Below are positions 41,509 through 49,740 of a stretch of 64,000 nt of DNA, piece by piece (position 1 is the stretch's first letter; every line of letters starts with the position of its first letter). Position numbers and translations under genes: made by a program. The notes beneath the pieces are model-generated. The model saw only the letters and a program-made list of their open reading frames with translations. It was not told where the DNA came from and did not search any database. Source of the DNA: a virus; the IMG/VR virus record IMGVR_UViG_3300018004_000004, positions 1-64,000 of that record; one strand, written 5' to 3'.

Positions 41509-41932
41509 CTGGTGTGAGAATGAACTAACTATCCGCGGTAAGGGAGCGGATAAAGTAGTTGAGTTCCTTAAGGGCAGCCAGGGCGCCTTGGATTTCAACA
41601 AGGTCGTCCGTCAAGTGAAAAGGTGGTGGCCTTTTAAGAAGCAAGACTACTGGTACAACTGGCGTTGTACTTATTGGGGTACCAAATGGAACGTAGGTGA
41701 GGAAGTTCGGACGGTTCCGATGTCCAGGGGCGCTGTAAAGCTATGTTTCGACACGGCTTGGGCGCCGCCAGCACCTATCGTTGGACGGTTATCTGACCGG
41801 TTCCCGAATAACACTTTCACTCTGAAATATTGGGAGGGTGGAATGGGTTTTCGTGGTAAACTAGTAGTGAAGGACGGAGAAGTTCTTGAGAACTCTTCTT
41901 CGGACTCATACAAAGGACATCGTGGAGGTTAG
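41501..41932 (+). CDS. Api92/DUF1281-like protein with ferredoxin-like fold
   Basis: 143 residues. The GTG at 41501, with AGGAG 9 nt upstream, gives the N terminus MPNWCENELTIRG, the highly typical opening of this phage and plasmid family. Later WPFKKQDYWYNWRCTYWGTKWN and FDTAWAPPAPIV match the family's 'W...nWGtKWd' and 'f.TaWspP' blocks. Conserved in many mobile elements; molecular function unknown. Confidence 0.82.
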   Translation: MPNWCENELTIRGKGADKVVEFLKGSQGALDFNKVVRQVKRWWPFKKQDYWYNWRCTYWGTKWNVGEEVRTVPMSRGAVKLCFDTAWAPPAPIVGRLSDRFPNNTFTLKYWEGGMGFRGKLVVKDGEVLENSSSDSYKGHRGG

Positions 41933-41933
41933 T

Positions 41934-42389
41934 ATGCAAAGCATTAAAGAGATTTTCAAGATCAACTCAATCGAAGAGCTTACCGCTGCGCGCGATCAGT
42001 TCGAAGGAGAGATCAATGAGCGGATCAGCCCGCTGGTGGCTGCACTCGAGAAGAATGTTCTGTCCTCTGACGTGGCAAGCCTTGAACAGCATATGGCCTA
42101 TGTTGAATCCTGGCGAGCAAGACTGGTTAGATTTCACTCTTTCGCATCCGCATTCACCGATCATGCGAAAGATAGCACTTTTCTGTCGTCAAAGACTACA
42201 GATATCACGGGCGAATCCAAGCGCATTCCAGAGATTGAAAGAGATGCGTATCGCCGTAAACTGTCTGGAGGATTTTCAGCGATCCAGTCGTACTTGGAAG
42301 GCTTGATCGATTGCGTTGACTCGCGAGTCAACTTGGCTAAGAAGATGTTGGGCATCGAAGTCGACGCCCCGCGCAAGAAGACGGTCTAA
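41934..42389 (+). CDS. helical coiled-coil-like protein
   Basis: 151 residues, GGAGGTT SD. Long helices (SIEELTAARDQFEGEINERI, SLEQHMAYVESWRARLV). Ends with basic RKKTV just before a TAATG overlap. Possibly a structural or regulatory coiled coil; function unknown. Confidence 0.6.
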   Translation: MQSIKEIFKINSIEELTAARDQFEGEINERISPLVAALEKNVLSSDVASLEQHMAYVESWRARLVRFHSFASAFTDHAKDSTFLSSKTTDITGESKRIPEIERDAYRRKLSGGFSAIQSYLEGLIDCVDSRVNLAKKMLGIEVDAPRKKTV

Positions 42390-42937
42390 TGGCTAAGATT
42401 CCTAGCTCTAGGTTTCCCAAACCTTCTCATGTTGAGACTCCTCCGGTTGGAGATCTCACCCTTAAGGATGAAGACTTCCTCAAGATCTGGAAGAAGCATC
42501 TGTCGGTTATGAAGCAGCTCGAGGTCATCTTAGCACCCGCTACCGATGCCATCAAGCAGCGCTTCTTCAAGCGACAGCCGGCGATTGTGAAGTGGGGCGA
42601 CACCGAGCTTCATTCGAAGGACAACGTTAACTACAACGTTGTCATCACTGTAGAATGGTTCGAAGATCGGCGTGGTGAGATGGATGAGAATGCTTATACT
42701 ATTCCATTACATGCGGCCCTCGCCGGCACGAAAGCGGTGAACGATTTCTTCGACGAAGAAGATCGGAAGCAACAGGAAGAAGCCAAGAGACTTGGTCTCC
42801 TGAAGGAAGCACGTGATAAAGATCAACGTCGTGAGCTCTACCTTAAGCTCAAAGCCGAGTTCGACAATGAAGAAAAACCAGAAGGAACCACGGACCTGGC
42901 CACACTGCGACCAGCGAGTGCTCCATGCACCCGGTGA
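42389..42937 (+). CDS. hypothetical protein
   Basis: 182 residues, TAATG start. Alpha/beta core with VNYNVVITVEWFEDRRGEMD and a charged helical tail (RKQQEEAKRLGLLKEAR). The last about 23 residues overlap the next gene out of frame. Function unknown. Confidence 0.55.
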   Translation: MAKIPSSRFPKPSHVETPPVGDLTLKDEDFLKIWKKHLSVMKQLEVILAPATDAIKQRFFKRQPAIVKWGDTELHSKDNVNYNVVITVEWFEDRRGEMDENAYTIPLHAALAGTKAVNDFFDEEDRKQQEEAKRLGLLKEARDKDQRRELYLKLKAEFDNEEKPEGTTDLATLRPASAPCTR

Positions 42938-43196
42938 GTGTGAGATCTGCGACGAGTACGCCCAGGATCTGCAAGAGATACGCGCAGCCTGGGGTATAAA
43001 CTTCACTGGTCATCATGATTTAGAGACGGAGAATGGGACTCCTTTGCTCCCTTGTCCGGCCGAGGTGGCACGTCCACTCGATATCATCAACGCTTGGAGT
43101 CGCAATCGCGCGGCAACAAAAGAATCCCTTGAGCAGACAGCTAAAGATGTAGCTGAAGCGCTCAAGATGTTCAGAGGAGAAGCTAAAGGTGGTTAG
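42867..43196 (+). CDS. hypothetical protein with zinc-like Cys/His
   Basis: 109 residues. CDQRVLHAPGECEIC near the N terminus may bind zinc; the rest is helical. Start at ATG 42867 within the previous gene (71 bp overlap); SD weak. Function unknown. Confidence 0.5.
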   Translation: MKKNQKEPRTWPHCDQRVLHAPGECEICDEYAQDLQEIRAAWGINFTGHHDLETENGTPLLPCPAEVARPLDIINAWSRNRAATKESLEQTAKDVAEALKMFRGEAKGG

Positions 43197-43200
43197 AGGA

Positions 43201-43542
43201 ATGAAAGCATTCCGCGTGGACAAGAACGGCAATCTCCGTTTCTTGTTCCACACGTATGACGGGACGTCCATTGTGCCTTTAGATAGGTGGATTGAGACTA
43301 CTCGCCCTTGGGTGACGGACGGTCAGCGACAGAAGATGTATCGCTCTGCCTTCCATTTCCTCCGAGATAAGGATCGGATCCGGAAGTTTGATGCACTGAC
43401 AAAGGGGAAGTATGTTATACTTCCTATTAGGGCACAAGATGTCGAGCCTAAGCCCAGGACCAATGTTGGTTCTTGGCTGGCCAAGCGGATCTACATTTCA
43501 TCTGCCGACGTCCGTAGTGCACTGCAAACAAAGGGGTTATGA
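43201..43542 (+). CDS. hypothetical protein
   Basis: 113 residues from ATG 43201; a GTG at 43189 is an alternative. Strand-rich N terminus (KNGNLRFLFHTYDG) and helical, basic middle. The stop overlaps the recA start (ATGATG). Function unknown. Confidence 0.55.
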   Translation: MKAFRVDKNGNLRFLFHTYDGTSIVPLDRWIETTRPWVTDGQRQKMYRSAFHFLRDKDRIRKFDALTKGKYVILPIRAQDVEPKPRTNVGSWLAKRIYISSADVRSALQTKGL

Positions 43543-44603
43543 TGGCTAAGAAAGAAGAGCAAGTGGACTTGAACGAGGAGTTGGAGACGGAGCTCGCACA
43601 GTACAACTTCGGCGATATGTTGGAACTCGCCGAGAACATTACAGACATGTCAGTCGAGTGTACTCCGACGGGATTTCCGCAGCTGGATAAGATCCTACAT
43701 GCATCCCTCAACGGACTTCCACATGGACGTGACATCGAGATATTTTCTAAGGAACCTGAAGTAGGCAAGACATCTCTTGGCCTTCAGATTCTCCAGCATT
43801 GGCAGAGCATGGGTAAGAGAACACTCATCATTGACGTTGAACGGACAATCACAATCGAGTTTCTCGCGCAACTGGGGATCGTTACGACGCCGGGCAACCC
43901 GGGAGTTATTCCAGTTCGTGTTTCCCGACCGCCTGATGCGTTTACTGCAGAGCAAGTCCTGGATCTGGTACGCGACGCCTCAAAAGTGTTCGACCTCGTT
44001 GTGGTGGACTCTATAGCCGCAATGGATATCAAGGCCAACCTTGAGAAGGACACTGATGAGAGTGCCAAGATTGGAGCTGTAGCCCTATTGATGTCCAACT
44101 TCCTGCGCAAGAACGTTGCCAAGCGCGCTACTGTCATCTGGATCAACCAGACCCGACAAGTAGTGGGTGGCTACAATCCCACAGGACAGATTCGATATCA
44201 GACTATGGGTGGCCGAGCGCTGCCTTTCTTCGGTACTATCCGGTTGGATATCTCGATCATCGAGAAGCTGAAGAAGGAAGAGGATGGAGAAGAGACTGTC
44301 TACGCGTTGAAGACTAAGGTCTACACCACGAAGAACAAAGTCTCTCCACCGTACAAGCAGGCAATCCTGACTTACGTCCTGGGTGAAGGATTCTCAGTCC
44401 ACTATGATTACTTCGAGCTGGGTTTGAAGCTGGGAGTAATCATCAAGAAGGGTGGCTGGTATCAGTTTGGCGACGCCAAGATACAAGGCGACCTGAACTT
44501 CTATAAAGCCATGAAGAAGAACGAAGAGCTCTTCAACGGAATCAAGAAAGCTATTGGTGAGGAGCTGGCCAGTCATGGCGCAGCCGCAATCACTGAAGGA
44601 TAA
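43539..44603 (+). CDS. recA: RecA-like recombinase
   Basis: 354 residues. Walker A region SKEPEVGKTS (70-79), where the usual first Gly is replaced but GKT is kept. TLIIDVERTI holds the conserved Glu in the RecA manner, VVVDSIAAM is the Walker B strand, and VIWINQTRQ with following GG...GG is the L2 DNA-binding region. Promotes strand exchange, with the Rad52-like protein and RuvC-like resolvase encoded elsewhere in the window. Two adjacent ATGs are possible starts. Confidence 0.9.
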   Translation: MMAKKEEQVDLNEELETELAQYNFGDMLELAENITDMSVECTPTGFPQLDKILHASLNGLPHGRDIEIFSKEPEVGKTSLGLQILQHWQSMGKRTLIIDVERTITIEFLAQLGIVTTPGNPGVIPVRVSRPPDAFTAEQVLDLVRDASKVFDLVVVDSIAAMDIKANLEKDTDESAKIGAVALLMSNFLRKNVAKRATVIWINQTRQVVGGYNPTGQIRYQTMGGRALPFFGTIRLDISIIEKLKKEEDGEETVYALKTKVYTTKNKVSPPYKQAILTYVLGEGFSVHYDYFELGLKLGVIIKKGGWYQFGDAKIQGDLNFYKAMKKNEELFNGIKKAIGEELASHGAAAITEG

Positions 44604-45198
44604 TCCACTCTCAGTCTTCGCTATAACAACTGAGCCTGTGGCATGCATCGAGGGGGAGAAGTGTGCAAACTCCCCCTCACATAGTTCCCATCCAGAATGT
44701 AATAACTGCAGGTTTTCGCCTGGGGCGCCGTACTTTATTCGTACGCACCACTGGAAGCCTATGCTGGAGGGTTGGCACCATCGCAAGCTTGAAGAGGAGA
44801 AGCGTCATGCCAAGCGTCAGGCAGCCATTGCTCGTCAAGAGGCCAAAAAGGCGAAAGATCCCACCAAGCAGGCCCGTGTTCGCGCGGCCGCAAGGGCAGA
44901 ACGCAAAACCAATGACCATATCATTAAGTCTACCCGGAACTCAGGGAGGGTAAACCGTGACGGTGATCATCTGTTGTTTGATTCTGTCGTGGTGGATACG
45001 AAACTGCAATCAACGGCCACGGAACCCGTGATTCATCTCAGGGAGTTGGACAAGGTAAGACAAGATGCTAGACGAAATGGCAGGTGTTGCGGGGCTCTTT
45101 GCCTACAAAACAAGACTGGAAGAAGCGTTATTGTGGTTGACGCAGCCGATTTTGCTGCGCTCACCCGCGGCCTCAATCTGGATCAAAAAGGCCTCTGA
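44575..45198 (+). CDS. hypothetical basic protein with Cys cluster
   Basis: 207 residues; GAGGAG about 9 nt before ATG 44575. Three N-terminal Cys (CIEGEKC, CNNC) suggest zinc binding. A long Lys/Arg/Ala helix follows (KLEEEKRHAKRQAAIARQ), then a beta-like end (SVIVVDAADFAALTRG). The last 134 bp overlap the next gene out of frame. Perhaps nucleic-acid binding. Confidence 0.55.
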   Translation: MAQPQSLKDNPLSVFAITTEPVACIEGEKCANSPSHSSHPECNNCRFSPGAPYFIRTHHWKPMLEGWHHRKLEEEKRHAKRQAAIARQEAKKAKDPTKQARVRAAARAERKTNDHIIKSTRNSGRVNRDGDHLLFDSVVVDTKLQSTATEPVIHLRELDKVRQDARRNGRCCGALCLQNKTGRSVIVVDAADFAALTRGLNLDQKGL

Positions 45199-45463
45199 CG
45201 ATCCCGATCGCTATTGGGCTCGGCGTATCGGTAGTCAGGATTGGTTTCCAGTGACGGCCGACTGGTTGTACAGTCGTGAGTATGTTTGGTTGTACAGTCG
45301 TGAGTATGTTGAGGTAGATAAACCGTATGCATCTACCTTAGAGTCGGCGCTCAGAGATGATGGAGCCTATACTCTGGCAGGAGAACCTATCAGCATGCCT
45401 GTGAAGGCTAAGGAAGCTACTCCTAAGTACATTCCACCTCTGTTCGAAGAGAGGGAAGTATGA
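45065..45463 (+). CDS. hypothetical protein with octapeptide duplication, ends EEREV
   Basis: 132 residues. WLYSREYV is repeated exactly in tandem because of a 24 bp duplication (45263-45310). C terminus LFEEREV. The N-terminal about 45 residues overlap the previous gene in another frame, so the true start might be later. ATGA to the next gene. Confidence 0.5.
   Translation: MLDEMAGVAGLFAYKTRLEEALLWLTQPILLRSPAASIWIKKASDDPDRYWARRIGSQDWFPVTADWLYSREYVWLYSREYVEVDKPYASTLESALRDDGAYTLAGEPISMPVKAKEATPKYIPPLFEEREV
45263..45310 (+). repeat. perfect 24 bp tandem duplication
   Basis: 45263-45286 and 45287-45310 are identical and in frame. Second exact in-frame duplication of this window; the other is at 27967. 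Confidence 0.95.
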
Positions 45464-45933
45464 GCAACCCTCACATGGATCCGATTACTGGCGAGTTTTT
45501 AGTGGATGATAAGATCGGCGAGTATCAAGATCACCAGAAGATGAAGACCGAGGCGGATTTCAAATCGTATACAGAGCTGTATAAGAATGTTGAGTCATAC
45601 GGTCTGACAGGTACGATTCCAGTGGGTGGTTTGACTGGGCCGGTGTTCCGGTGGCGCTGGATGCCTCATACTATCTACAAGTTAGGAGAAGTCGTTCTGG
45701 ACTTCTTCAACAGGATGCAATCCTGTAACCAATATGGTGTATCCGGAATGTATGAGCCGATGTGGCACAACAACTACGGCTCTATTACGCATGATGGTGG
45801 TATTAACTGGATAGACTATGGACTTCCAGTCACATTCCAACAGCCGATCATCAATATCCCTCCGAACTTGAGCTTCAAGAAGGAAGAGGAGTCGCAACCT
45901 ATGACAGATTTCATCGAGGAGCGCGAGGTATGA
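45460..45933 (+). CDS. hypothetical protein ending EEREV
   Basis: 157 residues, ATGA start. A central aromatic domain containing FRWRWMPHTIYKLGEVVLDFF and GINWIDYGLP looks like a carbohydrate-binding or tail-fibre type strand fold, but not assignable. Ends DFIEEREV, the shared signature. Confidence 0.55.
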   Translation: MSNPHMDPITGEFLVDDKIGEYQDHQKMKTEADFKSYTELYKNVESYGLTGTIPVGGLTGPVFRWRWMPHTIYKLGEVVLDFFNRMQSCNQYGVSGMYEPMWHNNYGSITHDGGINWIDYGLPVTFQQPIINIPPNLSFKKEEESQPMTDFIEEREV

Positions 45934-46271
45934 AGAAGGAAAAGGAACCTATTCCTTTCAGGACAGACATCTTCGAAGCCGAAGATAAGCTTTTGCAAGA
46001 GCTCCAGAAGAGTGATAATATTGAAGATCAGCTCACCGCTATCTTGATGGAGCCTCATGTGCAGAAGACTCCTGAAGATAATGAGGATAGTGTGGGGTTG
46101 TGGTCTAACTGCGCGCGAGCAAAGGCACAACAGATCCTCAAGAGATTCGAATGCAAACCAAAACAGTGGCAGTTAACCTTCATACGCAGCCTTATGATGT
46201 TTACATCGGCCGCGGATCGAAGTGGGGGAATCCCTATACCCACAAGAAGTCGGCGTTCAAAGATGTGGTGA
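45930..46271 (+). CDS. small acidic protein with long 3' overlap
   Basis: 113 residues, ATGA start. The first about 74 residues are an acidic helical region (DIFEAEDKLLQELQKSDNIED). The last about 40 lie out of frame inside the DUF4326 gene and look non-native. Function unknown. Confidence 0.5.
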   Translation: MKKEKEPIPFRTDIFEAEDKLLQELQKSDNIEDQLTAILMEPHVQKTPEDNEDSVGLWSNCARAKAQQILKRFECKPKQWQLTFIRSLMMFTSAADRSGGIPIPTRSRRSKMW

Positions 46272-46450
46272 TGGTGGCAACTCGAGAAGAAGCCATAGCC
46301 AGGTATCGCGAGTATATCAAGTCGAAGCCTGAGCTGATGGCCGCCCTGAAAGAACTGAAGGGCAAGAGATTGGGCTGCTTTTGCAAGCCCTTGTCGTGTC
46401 ATGGAGACGTATTAGCGGAGCTAGCAGATGATAACCAAGTGGGATCGTAG
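46151..46450 (+). CDS. DUF4326 protein
   Basis: 99 residues. VYIGRGSKWGNPY near 17-29, the middle YREYIKSKPELMAALKELKGKRLGCFC and the end CKPLSCHGDVLAEL are the hallmark blocks of DUF4326, a small fold found in phages and bacteria near nucleotide genes. Biochemical role unknown. Overlaps the dCMP deaminase gene by 23 bp. Confidence 0.82.
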   Translation: MQTKTVAVNLHTQPYDVYIGRGSKWGNPYTHKKSAFKDVVMVATREEAIARYREYIKSKPELMAALKELKGKRLGCFCKPLSCHGDVLAELADDNQVGS

Positions 46451-46880
46451 ATACCTGGAGCTGGCCAGCCTCGTTGCGAGCTGGTCGAAGGACCCAAGCA
46501 CCAAAGCCGGAGCGGTGATCATCCGCCCTGACCGCACAGTTGTGTCAGTGGGGTTCAATGGCTTTCCGAAGAACATGCCAGACAACCCAGAGTGGTACGC
46601 CAACAGGGAAGAGAAGTATTCCCGCGTGGTCCATTGTGAAATCAATGCGATGATCCACTCGTATGAGAACCTGAAGGGTTATACCCTCTATACTTATCCC
46701 TTTGCTCCGTGCGACCGCTGTGTCGTGCAGATGCTGCAGGCTGGTATAGTGAGGTTCGTATTCCCGGAGCCGTCAGCAGACGCTCTTACTCGCTGGGCCG
46801 AGGCCTTCGTGAAGACGAAGAAGTACATTACAGAGTCCGGCGCCGAGTGGGAGGAAGTCCTTCGGGACTCAGTGAGCTAA
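46428..46880 (+). CDS. dCMP deaminase
   Basis: 150 residues. Zinc and catalytic residues are clear: H69-C70-E71 (HxE motif HCEINAM) and PCDRC (94-98). Opening RRYLELASLVASWSKDPSTK and GFNGFP match deoxycytidylate deaminases. Converts dCMP to dUMP, the substrate of ThyX encoded 242 bp downstream. Coupled by TAATG to the next gene. Confidence 0.92.
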   Translation: MITKWDRRYLELASLVASWSKDPSTKAGAVIIRPDRTVVSVGFNGFPKNMPDNPEWYANREEKYSRVVHCEINAMIHSYENLKGYTLYTYPFAPCDRCVVQMLQAGIVRFVFPEPSADALTRWAEAFVKTKKYITESGAEWEEVLRDSVS

Positions 46881-47125
46881 TGGGAGCTCCAGCTCGGTAT
46901 TCAGTCACAGATGTGACTCCAGAGAGTATTACTATCAAGGACTTAGGTCCTTGGAATAGACATCTGACCATAACCAACGACGCTGAAGGTGTAGTGAAAC
47001 GGATGGTCCCTCATTTGAAGGGCCGCCGTTTGTTCTACATTGACAGCGAAGGCGAGACCGATGAGTTGGTGATCAAGAAGGGTCAGTTTGCTGGATTCAA
47101 ACCGGGCCCAGGAAGGAAAGGATGA
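46880..47125 (+). CDS. small hypothetical protein
   Basis: 81 residues, TAATG start after the dCMP deaminase and ATGA into thyX. Strand-rich (YSVTDVTPESITIKDLG, LFYIDSEGETDELVIK). Function unknown; strict coupling suggests co-regulation with the thymidylate genes. Confidence 0.6.
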   Translation: MGAPARYSVTDVTPESITIKDLGPWNRHLTITNDAEGVVKRMVPHLKGRRLFYIDSEGETDELVIKKGQFAGFKPGPGRKG

Positions 47126-47775
47126 AGATCATAGAGCCTACCTTTGAGATCCTAAACCCCCAAGACTTGCTAGATGGTATAGCCAAGCTGCAGTTCATAG
47201 AGAAGATGGCACGTATTAGCCATCGATCGGAAGATTTGCAGACAGATGACAGCTATAAGAGATTTATCAAGTTTGTGGTGATGGAGAAAGGCGACTGGAG
47301 TGTGGTAGAACATGCTTATGCGACCGTTATCTTCCGCGTGGACCGTGGGGTTACTCACGAACTGGTTCGACACCGCCTCTTTAGCTTCACGCAAGAAAGT
47401 ACTCGCTTCGTCAACTATGGCAAAAAGGGCGATATGGATTTCATCGTCCCAGTGGGAATCAATGCAAATGATCCCGACTTCCAGTTGGCCTATAAAAGTG
47501 CCGAAGCGGAATATCTTGCACAGCTTTCAGCTGGGAGACCGCCACAAGTTGCACGGGCTGTGCTACCTAATGGTCTTGCCTCCACAATCGCAGTGACTGG
47601 TAACCTTCGTAACTGGCGCCATATACTGATTATGCGCACTACGAAGGAGACTCATCCGGACTTCAGGCGGGTAATGATTCCATTGCTCGCCGAAATGCAG
47701 CAACGCATTCCAATACTGTACGACGATATCATTCCAGAGCAGAAGCAGAGCGAAGCTCTATCTAAACCGAGGTAA
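47122..47775 (+). CDS. thyX: flavin-dependent thymidylate synthase ThyX
   Basis: 217 residues. The ThyX signature RHRxxSxxxxSxR is exact (R83 to R95, RHRLFSFTQESTR), and NLRNWRHILIMR supplies the second conserved Arg/His segment. Methylates dUMP using FAD, NADPH and methylenetetrahydrofolate. Products feed Tmk (36383). ATGA-coupled. Confidence 0.95.
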   Translation: MKIIEPTFEILNPQDLLDGIAKLQFIEKMARISHRSEDLQTDDSYKRFIKFVVMEKGDWSVVEHAYATVIFRVDRGVTHELVRHRLFSFTQESTRFVNYGKKGDMDFIVPVGINANDPDFQLAYKSAEAEYLAQLSAGRPPQVARAVLPNGLASTIAVTGNLRNWRHILIMRTTKETHPDFRRVMIPLLAEMQQRIPILYDDIIPEQKQSEALSKPR

Positions 47776-47781
47776 TCTACC

Positions 47782-49683
47782 ATGGGTCCAACCCCTGTTG
47801 TTGATGTAAGCCGTCTGTATTCAGATTTTGTGTACAAATCTCGTTATTCAAGGTGGCTTTATGACCTCGAGCGAAGGGAAAACTGGAGTGAAACTGTCGA
47901 CAGGTATATTAAGTTCTTCGCAGTACGTATTCCGAAGCGGTTTCGTAAAGAGGTTTCGGAGGAACTGCGGGATGCGATCTTCAACTTCGAAGTCATGCCC
48001 TCCATGCGGGCGATAATGACCGCTGGAGAGGCACTCGAGAAGGATAACTGCGCAGGTTACAACTGTAGTTACATTGCTGTGAACAATCAGAGAGCCTTCG
48101 ATGAGGCCATGTACATCTCGATGTGTGGCACGGGCGTTGGCTTCTCAGTAGAGAGGCAGTATGTCAACGAACTCCCCACTATCGCAGAAACCTTCTATCC
48201 TTCAGCAGTTACTCTTAAGGTCAAGGATAGCAAGATTGGCTGGGCGACATCGTTTAAAGAGCTCATTGCGTTACTATATACTGGAATGGTCCCCAAGTGG
48301 GACCTTAGTGAGCTTCGTCCGGCGGGCGCCCCGCTCAAAACCTTCGGTGGAAGATCCTCTGGGCCGGCTCCTTTGGACGAACTCTTTAAGTTCACTGTCG
48401 AAACATTTAAACGAGCAGCTGGACGCAAGCTTACCTCGATCGAATGTCACGACATCATGTGTAAGGTGGGGGACATCGTCGTCGTTGGAGGTGTCCGCCG
48501 GAGTGCTATGATCTCATTGTCCAATCTATCGGATGATCGTATGCGCGCGGCCAAGACTGGTGAGTGGTACAACAGTAACCCTCATCGGCGCCTGGCTAAC
48601 AACTCCGCTGTCTATACCGAGCGCCCCGAAATGGGAATCTTCATGAAGGAGTGGCTATCACTGTATGACTCCAAAAGTGGTGAGCGAGGAATATTTAATA
48701 GACAGGCTGCAGTACTTAAAGCAAAAGCGTCTGGTAGACGAAAGACAGAGAAGATTGAGTTTGGTACGAATCCCTGTGGAGAAATCATCCTGCGTGATAT
48801 GGGCTTTTGCAACCTTACTGAAGTTGTCATCCGTCCTGACGACACGCCGAGGTCTCTACGGAAGAAGGTACGTCTCGCTACGATACTCGGAACCCTACAG
48901 TCCACGCTGACTAACTTCCGATATCTGCGGGCAGGGTGGAAAAAGAATGCCGAAGAAGAAAGGCTCCTGGGTGTATCGCTTACCGGTATCATGGACAACC
49001 CGCTTACGGCTAATCCTCATGAGGCGTTTCTACGTTCGCTCAAGAAAGTGGCACTTGAAACGAATGCCGAATGGGCCAAGCGGCTTGGGATCAACCAGGC
49101 TGCGGCTGTCACTTGTGTTAAGCCGTCCGGAACGGTCTCGCAGCTGGTTAACTCGAGCTCTGGGATACATCCGCGGTACGACACGTACTTCATACGCGCG
49201 GTCAGGCAAGATAAGCGAGATCCTATCTCCGCTCTTCTGAGAGACTCCAAGGTCCCCAATGAAAGTGATATTACGCAAACCAACGACGTGGATGTTTTCT
49301 ACTTTCCACTTAAGAGTCCGGCGCATTCTGTCACGCGCCTGGAACTCACCGCAATACAGCAGCTTGAAATATACCTCAAGTATCGTCAATGGTGGTGTGA
49401 ACATAATCCATCATGCACGGTCTACGTGAAGGAATCTGAATGGCTGTCTGTGGGTGCTTGGGTCTACGAGCACTTCAATGAGATCGGTGGGATTTCATTC
49501 CTGCCTTATAGCGATCACATCTATAAGCAGGCACCATATACGCCCATCACTAAGGAAGACTACGACAAAGCGGTCGCTGCCTTCCCGAACATCGACTGGT
49601 TGCTTCTCACTAAGTATGAGAAGGACGACCGCACACTAGGCGCTCAAGAGCTTGCATGCACTGCAGGTTATTGTGAAGTATAG
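47782..49683 (+). CDS. nrdJ: class II (adenosylcobalamin-dependent) ribonucleotide reductase
   Basis: 633 residues. NCAGYNCSYIAV (89-100) with C90 and C95, ISMCGTGVGFSVE (112-124), GGRSSGPAPLDEL, the central NPCGEIILRDMGFCNL carrying the catalytic C-x-E, and a C-terminal LACTAGYCEV with the reducing Cys pair. Arrangement and length match monomeric B12-dependent reductases of the Lactobacillus type. Reduces nucleotides without oxygen or a separate small subunit, but needs host cobalamin. Followed by a promoter-like motif. Confidence 0.92.
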   Translation: MGPTPVVDVSRLYSDFVYKSRYSRWLYDLERRENWSETVDRYIKFFAVRIPKRFRKEVSEELRDAIFNFEVMPSMRAIMTAGEALEKDNCAGYNCSYIAVNNQRAFDEAMYISMCGTGVGFSVERQYVNELPTIAETFYPSAVTLKVKDSKIGWATSFKELIALLYTGMVPKWDLSELRPAGAPLKTFGGRSSGPAPLDELFKFTVETFKRAAGRKLTSIECHDIMCKVGDIVVVGGVRRSAMISLSNLSDDRMRAAKTGEWYNSNPHRRLANNSAVYTERPEMGIFMKEWLSLYDSKSGERGIFNRQAAVLKAKASGRRKTEKIEFGTNPCGEIILRDMGFCNLTEVVIRPDDTPRSLRKKVRLATILGTLQSTLTNFRYLRAGWKKNAEEERLLGVSLTGIMDNPLTANPHEAFLRSLKKVALETNAEWAKRLGINQAAAVTCVKPSGTVSQLVNSSSGIHPRYDTYFIRAVRQDKRDPISALLRDSKVPNESDITQTNDVDVFYFPLKSPAHSVTRLELTAIQQLEIYLKYRQWWCEHNPSCTVYVKESEWLSVGAWVYEHFNEIGGISFLPYSDHIYKQAPYTPITKEDYDKAVAAFPNIDWLLLTKYEKDDRTLGAQELACTAGYCEV

Positions 49684-49715
49684 CCTTATTTTATGCGGTT
49701 GAGCGGTCGCTAATG

Positions 49716-49730
49716 TGTTATACTAATCAG
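49716..49730 (+). promoter_or_regulatory. TGnTATACTAATCAG motif, extended -10-like
   Basis: TG at 49716-49717, TATACT at 49719-49724, then AATCAG, lying in the 57 bp gap before the primase-helicase. The same motif recurs before 61301 and near 62920. No -35 is evident. Candidate phage promoter of the extended -10 kind. Confidence 0.45.
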
Positions 49731-49740
49731 AAGGAAACCC